The notes under the pieces: generated by a model
What the model saw: only the letters and a program-made list of their open reading frames with translations
The model's database searches: none
Told to the model about the DNA's origin: nothing
Part shown: piece by piece, positions 37,440 through 46,082 of the stretch
Position numbering within the stretch: position 1 is the stretch's first letter
Layout: the number at the start of each line of letters is the position of its first letter
Source: Apostichopus leukothele
Lineage: Eukaryota > Echinodermata > Holothuroidea > Aspidochirotida > Stichopodidae
Assembly: GCA_010014835.2 (NCBI GenBank)
Contig: JAAAKB020000008.1
Coordinates: forward strand, 4,395,463 to 4,441,544
Direction of reading: 5' to 3'
Length of the DNA stretch: 46,082 nucleotides
Program-made: the position numbers and the translations under genes

Positions 37440-37800
37440 ACAGACAACAATAGAGTTCTTCTACTCAACAAGGTACATCAATGTACTACATATGGACTTC
37501 ATCCAACTTCTATTCTGTAAGTTAACAGTTTACAAGCTTTTAGGACTTTGACCAATGTTGACCTCAAATGGCCTTCGACCTCCACAGGAAACAATGAATT
37601 TCTTTTACTCAATACAGTGCATCCACATAACAAATATGAAGCCTATCTTTACCGCTATATAGAGTTATCATATTTATAAGGTTATTAGACTTGGAACTCT
37701 GTTGACCTCCAAATGACCTTTAACAACCATAGAAAACAACAGGGTTTTTCTCTACTCCATAAGGTGCATCCACGTACCAATATATGAAGTTCACCCACCA
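37440..37800 (+). repeat. tandem array with ~144-bp period
   Basis: Three copies of one unit. The landmark AACAATAGAGTTCTTCTACT near 37446 recurs as AACAATGAATTTCTTTTACT near 37590 and AACAACAGGGTTTTTCTCTACT near 37734, each followed by a GTRCATC phrase and a segment with GACCTC and (A)TGGCCTT or ATGACCTTT. The third copy is cut short and runs into AAGCCAAGGCATCACAAATA. It lies in the intron about 140 bases from the first kindlin exon donor. Confidence 0.75.
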
Positions 37801-37941
37801 TATAATTGTTTTGTTATTGTGTTTACAAGCCAAGGCATCACAAATACATAGGCACCCATATAAATACATCCATACGCTATTACCATCGCAAAGATTCCCT
37901 TTTCCCTTTGTCAAGGAATCAAGGAAGGAAAGACTTCTTAC

Positions 37942-38104
37942 CAAGTTCTTCCACAAGTTTAAGCATAACACCTCCAATATGCTGGTCTCCAGTCACTCTA
38001 AGGGTCTTCCTGATGTCGAGATCTGTCACATGAATGTTCAGCTCCCAGGATCCGTCCGCATACTTGCCATCAGGCAACTTAAACATATGAGGATCTCTCT
38101 CCAT
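37942..38104 (-). CDS. FERMT: kindlin exon, N-terminus and start of F0 domain
   Basis: First coding exon found: 54 codons plus one base. It contains [18 protein letters not shown] and [20 protein letters not shown], which match the human kindlin-2 N-terminus ([38 protein letters not shown]). F0 is a ubiquitin-like fold that adds to membrane and integrin engagement. I chose the ATG at 38104, giving [10 protein letters not shown]. An in-frame ATG six codons later would give MFKLPDG, close in length to the human start, so either is possible. The frame stays open a little upstream, but via GTG only. The donor reads G|gtaag at 37941-37940 and leaves phase 1, where the family has an Asp (G+AY). The exon carrying the expected tryptophan-rich continuation (SDHALWW in human) was not found downstream. 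The upstream untranslated exon and promoter are not identified. Confidence 0.95.
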
Positions 38105-41100
38105 TTTCACGTATTTCCAATTATTCCTTGCAGTATATATTTGTTAACCTCTCAACAAGTCTGCATGTCTAAAAGTAGCTCAATGTTTGCACGTACACTA
38201 AGCTCCCTTCGATCATCTACTGTGCAGAATCCTGTGCGGTTACTTTTACACTGTCATTAAAATCTTCACCATAAACCCCGAACGCACCAGAAGGAAGGAT
38301 GTTACCCAAACAGCAACGGAAGCAAGCGTTCTGAAGGGAAAGAAACAAGAGATTGGAAAATGGTTAGCATACATGACTAGGTCATCTTAAGTTACACCTC
38401 CCAATCCTGAAGGGAAATATCTCATTTACCCGATTCAGAATACTACAGGCAATACGGCACTAACAGACTGCTCTCTTCGTGTATAAAGACAAACCCTAAG
38501 GCACGTTTCACTGCGCTTCGGAATCTCTTCAAACTAACGTTTTATAAAATACTTTATATCAAAAGTTGAAATATATTTTTTATCAATCTAGATGTCACTG
38601 CAAATAATCACCTAAAATGAAAGCAATTGAAAGTTGAAACTTCATTTAAATCAGTAATCTACTTTCATTTTCAATTGTTCCAGTCATCCGTTAAAGATTA
38701 TTTCACTGTAAGGATAATTTATCCAGTATCCCATGGCAAAAATGCTATGAAAGATCAGCAAAAGTGCAGAGATGTATCGCACGAACCATCGTTTAGTGCT
38801 TCAAACCACTTCACAATATTGGAACTCAAATTATTTCCTCATTTCAATTAGACCCAAACATGCAAACTATTTTCAAGTATAAATTAAGTATGTTCTGCAC
38901 AGAGTTATCAAAATAATCATTGAAAGTTCCTTGAATTACTTGTACATTCACTACCCTGATGACTTAGTAAACAAAGACCAAATGACCAAATTCCAATGAC
39001 CAAAGTTCAATGACCAAATTCCAATGACCAAGGTCTCAACAGATGCACTGGGCTGATAATCCTCTCCCATAAAAGGGAGCCTCACAATATTATGTTCAAT
39101 GTGAAAAGCGTAATATCCTGTTACATTGATTGATCATAATTGTCTGTAGTTTTCTTTTGGTGAGTTGCACTAGTAATTACTACTGTTACTCACATTGTGC
39201 AACAAGTTGTCATAAATAAATCAGTCCCTCAATAATTAAGTAAACCATTCATACATGGCTTTGTAAGTACTTTTATATATATTTTCCCCCTTTTTTAGAC
39301 TAATTTACAAGTAATTGTTGAAACAATAAACATTTTCACCTTGTCTTTATGCAGTTGACAAACTTGCAGATAATTGATGACAGATAAAGTTTAAATACTT
39401 TTGCCCAAAATACAAACAGGAACAATTCAAAAATGGATTTATTTCCCAACCTACACATACCGTAGCTTGGCTACGTGCATCAAAACATCATCAAAACAAA
39501 CCTACCATTCACAAACAGACAATAATTCTTTGAATATAAGATGAATCATACCGACAACAAAATGTTCCTACAGTAATTTTTGTTTTCAACTTTGATGTTT
39601 ACCATTGTCTACTGTGAGCCGAGGTAATAAATAATACCCTCCTTACCCACACAGCCCAGTGCTTGTTTATCTGTAGTTCTATTCTCTCCACATGTAAAGT
39701 TAAAACTATGCTTCTTCTTTTTCCTGTCATTTTATACACCAGGAAGCGGTAGCTAACCCAAACGGAAGTCATTCCTAAAATTTAAGACCAATTGTTCCTT
39801 CCGTTCAGGATCACCTCTGCTTTCAAGGAGGGTGATTTTGCTGCACCAACTATCAACACCATCGCTAACGATCCAGAACTACAAATGATTATGAGTGTAG
39901 GCGATTAACGTGAGTGTCATTTAGCTCTGTGTGCAAAAAGTTCAACCTCAAAAGTACTTACAGTAGTTAAACAAATATCACCCAGATGGCAATTTGCAAG
40001 CTGCATAAAGGTTACTTGAATGTAATATTGACTGCAACATACAATCCGTTTTGTTAGTTTAGATTTCAACAAGATGATTAGGCTCCTTTACACTGTCAAG
40101 CAATATTGGGTGAAAGACCATCCATGGGCTCATTCGATACACTTTCAGAGCATGGAAAAGTAGCATTCATAACTGCAGTTACAGTACCTGCTTTCAGTGG
40201 TATAGCCAGAGAGATGGGGGGTGGCGAGGGAGGGGGGTGGCAAGGGAGGGGGGAAGGGGAGGAGGATGCAAAGTGAGGAAGAGAATTCTGAACAAGTCAA
40301 GTTTGATTTAATGATTGACGCTTTAGTCACAGTTCTGAGCACGGTATCGAACCTGATTGATGCCTTTACATGATGACACACAGCCTTTACATTTGGGTCA
40401 ATATACAGTAATGTCACTGGCAAAACAACATACTGTAGGTACAACATTCGTTTTCGTTTGTCGTTCCAGAAAGGCCTCTCATAGTACACTACAGGCATTG
40501 GCAATTATTCCAAAAGCCAACAAGCGGCCTCATAGAGCAAGTCGGGTTGCGGAGTTAAACATGTGACGTGTGACATTCCAAGACTATGAGTTGCGTCCAC
40601 ATAACCTACTCTAAAATCTTCCAGAAACAATGAGTAAAGTTAGCTATTAATAAGAATAGAAGCATATATGCAAATATTGGTAATATCATGTTTGTCTTGG
40701 AGTTTGCATTGAGCTTGGCTTGTTGCATTTGACATCTTTGGCATTTAACTTCAGAGAAGTTTGTTTGTGTACATAGCGATTAAATTAATAGAGGAAGAAT
40801 AAATCCTGCTTCTACCTTAAACTGATTATTTTCTTGCTCCGTCCCCATATCCACATTTACTTTCCTTTTGGAGATCCGAGACGTAACGGAACAGTAAGAA
40901 AGAGACAAACACATGTACCAATACACACAATTGAAGTTGTATTATAGGAGCCTGAATATATACAGTACTGAATATAAATAGTACCATACTTTAATAATTT
41001 AATAAAAATAATGCATCTGGACTGCAAGCCATTTTAATTCGGTTATATAGCTTTTGTTAGACGCTGCTTTAACAAGTTCCATACATTCCAAAAAAGGAAA

Positions 41101-41220
41101 CCAAGTCACGAAAGCTCCCTGCAAAATGTGTCCCAATTGCTGAAAAAAGTGGCAGTATTAGAACTGCAAAATTAGTACTAGTATGTTTCTAAACAAAGAC
41201 ATGTTTAATTAACAGGCTAG
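38105..41220. other. kindlin upstream region
   Basis: No second gene seen. The kindlin untranslated first exon and promoter should lie in this direction, but I find no clear TATA or CpG patch close to the start codon. A G-rich tract is at 40214-40264. The 158-codon plus-strand frame at 37784-38260 is the antisense of the first kindlin exon. Confidence 0.4.
38981..39036. repeat. 14-bp tandem repeat, four copies
   Basis: AATGACCAAATTCC, AATGACCAAAGTTC, AATGACCAAATTCC, AATGACCAAGGTCT in a row. The TGACCAAA words resemble half of the motif in the larger repeat family but are too short to tie to it. Confidence 0.9.
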
Positions 41221-41304
41221 ACGCTATTGACTATCTTCATTTGCATGAATGAAATTAAACATTTGGCATACATCTATCTTTTTATGACATAGTACTAAAT
41301 CAAT

Positions 41305-41905
41305 ATGTGCACTATGGCAGCTTTGTTCTAAACGTGTCTAAATATATTCATTTAACCTTGTAGTATATTTACATTGGTCATTTTTTTCTTTTTCTTCATA
41401 AGAAATTTACACATTTACCACACTCATGCCTTTATCGCCACACGCTCTATGCCTGTTTCATAGGAAACATACGTTAAGGATCATCTACCTAGTCATACAT
41501 GTATTTTAATCCTTTTTGTACAAAATTGTCCATCTACATCATATAGTCAATACATGCTCTATGGCAGTTTCGTACAAAATGTACATTAACGATCTATTCC
41601 TTTCTTACACATTTATTTTGAATAAAATTTGTACGAACTGTATACATTTTCAATTTCATATATTAATCAATGCATGCTCCATGCCAGTTTCCTACGAAAC
41701 GTACAAAAAGGATCATTTACCTGATCAAAGGCTACATGTATTTTGAATAACAATCGTGAGAAATGCATGCATTTTTCTATTTCAACTATTAATCAATGGA
41801 AGCTCCATGCCAGTTTCATACAAAACATGTACATAAACCATTACTTACGTTGACATTCATGTATTTCATAATGTTTCGTACGAAACTGCATTGAGCACGC
41901 ATTGA
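41305..41905 (+). repeat. degenerate ~120-bp tandem array ending in an inverted copy
   Basis: The landmark GC-(A/T/C)C-(T/C)ATG, as in CATGCTCTATGGCAGTTTC, recurs at 41309, 41444, 41556, 41676 and 41802 (steps of 135, 112, 120 and 126). Each unit also carries a RTAC-AAA phrase, AAGGATCAT and ACATGTATTTTGAAT. The segment near 41866-41915 read on the minus strand (TAGTCAATGCGTGCTCAATG, then CAGTTTCGTACGAAACATT) matches the same unit, so the array closes with a copy in the opposite direction, next to the palindrome TTTCGTACGAAA. Confidence 0.75.
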
Positions 41906-42096
41906 CTAACATGCGGACAATGTATATAGTTTGTATGAAAATCATAAAAGTACAGGTATGACAATGTAACTTATATTGTAGCGAATTGATGCTTTTCAAG
42001 CATTACATGATGGATTCTACTGGCATTCGTAATTTATATTACTTCACGAATGTATTATGCCTATGGTGTTGAGTATTAGTTCTTAACACTACATAC

Positions 42097-42218
42097 ATCC
42101 TAATTTCACAGATATCTTTGTACAACTCTTCGCAATCGTATAGCACATCAGCACACAACACAAGAGATGCTTGTCTTTTTGCTCCAAACTTTTCTTTGAT
42201 ATCTAAATATCGATTAAA
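42097..42218 (-). CDS. weak candidate exon, unknown protein
   Basis: I do not recognise this with confidence. On the minus strand a frame free of stops from 42218 to 42097 contains KEKFGAKRQASLVLCADVLY and then DCEELYKDICEI. It is bounded by an AG (gctag|) and a GTATGT donor. The phrase LVLCADVLYD resembles the VLGADVxYD strand of class I methyltransferases of the METTL type, but no glycine-rich SAM-binding motif or neighbouring exon was found. No ATG lies in the segment. Chance is a strong alternative. Confidence 0.15.
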
Positions 42219-43559
42219 CTAGCTCGGTGTCAGCACTCCGTGTGTACATGTTTGGGGCATGTACGATACCGTAAGATTACCAAAATTAGCTCTATAATTC
42301 CGCTAATTGGGTGGAATAATCCACGAAAGTAGCTTAAAATATAAACATGATGTTCTTCTTAAAGTTCTGTACATTAATAATTGCAATTGAAAAAGATAAT
42401 GGCAACAACCGGACTACTACTAATAGTATAGTATCAGTGCGGCTACATATGTATAACACTGGCCTATGCGCATTTAGGGAACACGCGAAATTACGGTATT
42501 CTACCAAAAGCAACTACAACTTTAGAAGTAGTAATGTACACTAGTTGTAGGGCTAATCCAACGTTTTACAGTAAAACCGATAACTTGGATGAAATACGTA
42601 CCAAGTAAATGACCTCTCAACTTAGTTTCGTTTGGTATTTCAATTTCTCGCATACAATAATCCAGTAATGTCACAAATGTTGTCACATAGTATGTGGTGT
42701 AACACAAGCGTTTCGGAACGGAAATACAGGCCTAACGTGAGGTCAAGCTAAATGCTCAAAGTTGTCCCCACTACCTACAGCACACCCATTATCTATACGT
42801 ACGTATGTACTCGTTGTAGTTGTCCTATAGGTACGCAGTATTGTACCCCGTGTATAGACGTTTGACGTGTATCCTTTTATGGTTATGGACGATCCTGTAC
42901 TGTAGGTAAATAGTACATGGCTAATTATTGGACACTTTTGTAGCTTCAAGCAAGCGAGAACCAATCAGTTAGTTCGAGGAGTGCCAAATCCTCCAATGCG
43001 ATGGCGGTAGACTGCAAAGGCTATCAAGTGCTTGACGGTAACATAGCGTGATAATTATTTACCCTAGTAGTATAGTTTTCCTTTCTCGATTCAGTGTCCT
43101 GTGAATGGACAGATAGAAATAAATCCACTAAAGATACAATTGACAGCTATCATTTTGAAGTCATAAAGAAAACATTTCCCGGATAAAGAAATTTCCTGTG
43201 AATAATCTTGCCGACATCAATACCGGAAGAAATCATTATAACTGCACCCCTGTCCTGCCAAAAACTTGTTATGTTAAAATCGATGATATCGGCTTCTTAA
43301 TCTGCACAGAACGTCAAATTATTCAACGCAAATAGGATCTGCTTCTATTTTTCTCGGTATATTTGTCACTTTTTGAAGCTGATATCGGTGTCCCCATCTA
43401 TGGTATGATCCTGATATGATCAACCTCCGTAAAGATCTAGTAAACACACCCTTACCAAATCTTTGACCCAGCAATTTGGGGCACCAACAATTTAATGAAG
43501 GACACAATGCCTGCACAATACACAATTGCTATCGGGTAACCAAGTAACTTTTTGAAGTT

Positions 43560-43960
43560 CTTGTAAACACGATGGTGGGGTAGGTGAGAGGCACTTTAGT
43601 TTGCACCGACGGGAGGGTACGCTCCTCCCCCATCCCGCATGAAGGCCTGTGTAAGGTCTTCTTTCCTCTAGCTCGGACAAAGAGGGGGAGGGGAACTCTA
43701 GCTTGGGTGTCTATAGAGGGGTTGTGATAAAACACAGGTCGGGTTATATGCCTACTACATCTGGGAAACTGCCCTGCCATCGGGGAGGGTTTCGTATCGG
43801 GTACAGAAGCTCGCTTCCCCGTGAGATGTTATTTTGCCAGTTCTGGGGCGGTAGTCCCCAATCAAGTCACCATCCTGTTTCGCCGTTCCTCTTTGTCTGT
43901 GGACTGCCATAAATGGTTCCATCATTCCGGTGGAACCACTGATTCCAAGGCTTAGAAACC
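43560..43960. other. GC-rich patch of unknown role
   Basis: Compositionally distinct from the AT-rich flanks, with several CpGs and G/C-rich blocks (GGGAGGGTACGCTCCTCCCC near 43610). A 7-bp hairpin, TGGTTCC / GGAACCA, lies at 43914-43938. Short open frames on both strands match nothing known to me. It could be a distal promoter (it lies 5.5 kb upstream of the kindlin start codon) or a repeat fragment. Confidence 0.3.
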
Positions 43961-46082
43961 AGTCTCCTATGGCCCCATTAATGTATGTTTCTTCTTACCA
44001 ATCCGGATTTCCCAACCTGACAGCCAAAAAATATTAAAAATTCTGAAAGGAGAGGGGCAGTCCGTAACTTCCACATGTCGAACCCCAACTAAAGAAAACC
44101 TTGTACGAGGTAAGATGTTTAAACTACGACGTGACTAGCAACTGCAAATATTTTAAACAGTATATGCAACCCCACCCCAAGATTATGTATGTTATAATAT
44201 ATTTGTCACGTAAATAATGAGATGTGTGTAAACTTTGATCTCTACTAGCTGGATAATTTTCTACAGCAATACATATGTTGAAGGTCTATACTGGCTTATT
44301 AGAAATTTATTGCAAACAAGTTGCAAAAGTTCGCACCATTTCGCATTTAGGCTCTCTGTGGCAAACTGTGACAAACTGTGGCGAGTCCGTTCAGTGGTCA
44401 CATGACCTTCATACCTTTACCAAAATGCAACAAGGGAATACTCATTCATTATGGGCATCATGTGCATATTAACGATCACTGTTGACCCCAAATTTTCACA
44501 TGCTAAAAATTGATAGAGTTTTAATGTTGGTTTAACAATTACAAATTTCTTCCAAACATTGACGAATGTTAAATTAGACAATTAAATGTTTCACTGATGA
44601 AATATCTTTGATGTTGGTAGCAAAATTCTTTTTGAAGTTATAGCATGTGACTTTTCTTTTATAAATCTTTTTGTATTCATATAGGCCCTCTATATCTATT
44701 TAGATATAGCATTGTATAAGTAACTGGTACTGTCGTTTTCACTTGATCGTGTTAAAGTAGATTAGTAAATGCGCCACTGGTGAAATATTATTTGAGATGG
44801 TGGTATACCACTATAAACTTCCGAGGTTGAAGTTATAGCATTAATGACGATTATTTGATTTTCTTTTAAGTATGAGGTTCACGGAAGTAAAGGCGTCGAC
44901 CCGTTTTCAGGACTGGATGTGAGCAAACTTACCAATACAATCATACACTAAGCCGTCCATGAATACAAATGAACAATGAATTGATAAGAACCATTCACAA
45001 AATTTTCTGTAAGATTTACCTCCTGCTACCCCTGACCCGTACCATGCACGGTATGTTTCCATTAATTAGTTGATTGGCGTAGGAAGCAATCAAAAAGTGT
45101 GCGTGTGTGTGTGTGTGTGGGTTGGGGGGGGGGTGCAGAAAACCGGTAGCAAGTTTGGAAATCTTCCCAAAAGAATGTACTTTAGGTAGAGGCTATTGTG
45201 GCCCAGATGAGACGTAGAAAATATGAACATTTCATCTTAAAAACTCGACTATTTATCTCCAACTTGCGACTACTTTATCTGAAAAATTAGGCTTTTTCCT
45301 CAAAGTTTCGACTGTCTCGAGATTATAACTTTTTTTCGCAAAATTTGAGCATCTTTCGAGTAGGTCGAGAGTTTTAAACCTTTTGAGAAATTAAAGAACT
45401 GTCGAACATTCGACGGATTATGAAGGAAACCTAAGTAAATGAAATACAGTACCGGTAAAGACCCATCTGACTGACGTGGATTGCATACCTATAGTTAAAA
45501 ACCCTGAATCATTCCTTGCAGTTGTGCAATTTAATTACATTTTTCCAATAATTTCATGAATACCATCAAAGTATTTATACCTGTAAACAATAGCGGAACT
45601 CGGACATGTTGTCACCTGCTGGCATGTTTTGTCGGTGATGTCCGAATTTTTTTATTCCAGAGTTATTATAATATTCATGGGAAAATAACTGTTTTGATTA
45701 ATTTGAAACGCACAATTCAAATGTATTTGGATCTTCTAACATTTCTTGGTGGGGCAAGTTCATGCTTTTAACCCTGAGTTTTTAACCATGGAGGCGGGGC
45801 TAGGGGTTGGGGATATAGTCCTCATTATGATCTACTCATCGAACGAACTAAAAATATTTTACTTGGGTTAGGAACTTGAAAACCGTCTTCATTTTTCGTG
45901 AATAAATTAATTACAAAGGGGATGGGGGGGGGGGAGGCAGTTAAATTAAAGGGACCTTCACCCACATGATATAATACACAATACTGCAAAAGACTTGTTC
46001 CATGGTTGTCAAATATTATTCCCACGTCACCCCCCCCACCCCCCCCCCCTCCCCCATTTCTATCCTCCAACTTCACAGCAAA
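43961..46082. other. AT-rich intergenic end of the window, no gene seen
   Basis: Only short open frames. It contains a GT microsatellite, several G or C runs (45125, 45924, 46029) and a stretch at 45240-45420 with repeated CGACT/TCGAG words (AAAACTCGACT and GGTCGAGAGTTTT in opposite sense). Confidence 0.55.
45097..45119. repeat. (GT)n microsatellite
   Basis: GT dinucleotides with one C interruption, followed by a G run. Confidence 0.9.

Larger units (their letters stand above)
28172..37941 (-). other. kindlin interval expected to hold the F0-end, F1 and F2 exons
   Basis: 9.8 kb between the first coding exon and the linker exon. The first exon ends in phase 1 and the linker exon starts in phase 0, so they cannot be joined directly in frame. 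I looked on the minus strand for the conserved family motifs (SDHALWW, RHPEELSLL, GWLDSSRSLMEQ, FKYYSFFDLNPKYDAI, FAALQYHINK) and found none. The interval holds a SINE at 28721, the N gap at 29193, a short duplication at 34391, a perfect hairpin at 36885 and a tandem array at 37440. The rest reads as AT-rich intron DNA. Confidence 0.6.
18341..38104 (-). other. FERMT: kindlin (fermitin family homologue) gene, coding span, incomplete
   Basis: Kindlins are cytoplasmic FERM-domain adaptors. They bind the membrane-distal NPxY region of integrin beta tails and, with talin, switch integrins to the active state at focal adhesions; their PH domain binds phosphoinositides. Seen here: eight minus-strand exons in the correct order, each with GT-AG borders and matching phases. 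Together they give about 407 residues: F0 start (~54), linker (42), a 50-base exon plus two exons forming most of the PH domain, a PH-end/linker exon (75), and F3 in two exons (49 and 96). Human kindlin-2 is 680 residues; the rest of F0, F1 and F2 (about 290 residues) are not located between 28172 and 37941, which contains an assembly gap. The closing residues GGWV match the family C-terminus (SGWV). Vertebrates have three paralogues; which one this equals cannot be said from one window, and many invertebrates have a single gene. Confidence 0.96.

Noticed and set aside
37784-38260. 158-codon plus-strand open frame
   Set aside because: Antisense of the first kindlin coding exon plus flanking repeat; no family resemblance.
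40801-40895. Possible upstream kindlin start exon reading MGTEQENNQFK on the minus strand
   Set aside because: The donor is weak and its phase does not fit the frame of the 37942-38104 exon with the nearest plausible acceptor.
1-46082. CRISPR array, operon or prokaryotic features
   Set aside because: Intron-split genes, SINEs and microsatellites show this is animal nuclear DNA; the tandem arrays have degenerate units without spacer-repeat structure.
1-46082. Endogenous retrovirus, LTR element or Polinton
   Set aside because: I saw no reverse transcriptase, integrase, capsid or polymerase-like frame and no paired long terminal repeats.

Overview
This is an AT-rich, intron-dominated eukaryotic window. 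Only one protein-coding gene can be supported with confidence. It is a kindlin (fermitin family homologue, an integrin co-activator) on the minus strand, from 38104 (start codon) down to 18341 (stop codon). I could place eight coding exons by matching codons, GT-AG splice sites and intron phases. They encode the start of the F0 domain, an acidic linker, the whole PH domain and the F3 (PTB-like) domain. Roughly 290 residues expected between the first exon and the linker exon (rest of F0, F1, F2) were not found. The interval where they should lie, 28172 to 37941, contains a 100-N assembly gap at 29193-29292.

Organism: a single kindlin that reads closest to human kindlin-2 in the segments I can compare from memory, long AT-rich introns, tRNA-derived SINEs and many short degenerate tandem arrays suggest an invertebrate, plausibly a marine deuterostome such as an echinoderm. 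That is inference; the sequence has no direct species marker.

Layout. 1-11240: AT-rich intergenic DNA with no convincing gene, one tRNA-derived SINE (8177-8456, minus) and one old repeat copy carrying a perfect AGGTCA-A-AGGTCA direct repeat (near 7381). 11240-11640: a GC- and CpG-rich patch unlike its surroundings. About 700 bases further on is a weak candidate exon (12211-12377, plus). 12400-18340: more AT-rich DNA, a 100-N gap (14363-14462) beside a 21-base C run, and the likely kindlin 3' UTR just below 18341. 18341-38104: the kindlin gene. Its introns hold a (CA)n microsatellite, a foldback at 19543-19673, a hAT-like MITE candidate at 22554-23243, a second SINE with a TTCG-loop hairpin (28721-28945) and a 144-bp tandem array (37440-37800). 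38105-46082: kindlin upstream DNA with a 14-bp tandem repeat, a ~120-bp tandem array ending in an inverted copy (41305-41905), a weak candidate exon (42097-42218) and a GC-rich patch (43560-43960).

Nothing here amounts to a demonstrated new biological system. The points most worth checking are the missing kindlin exons, the alanine in place of glutamine in the integrin-binding QW pair, and the two SINEs with compact hairpins in their bodies.
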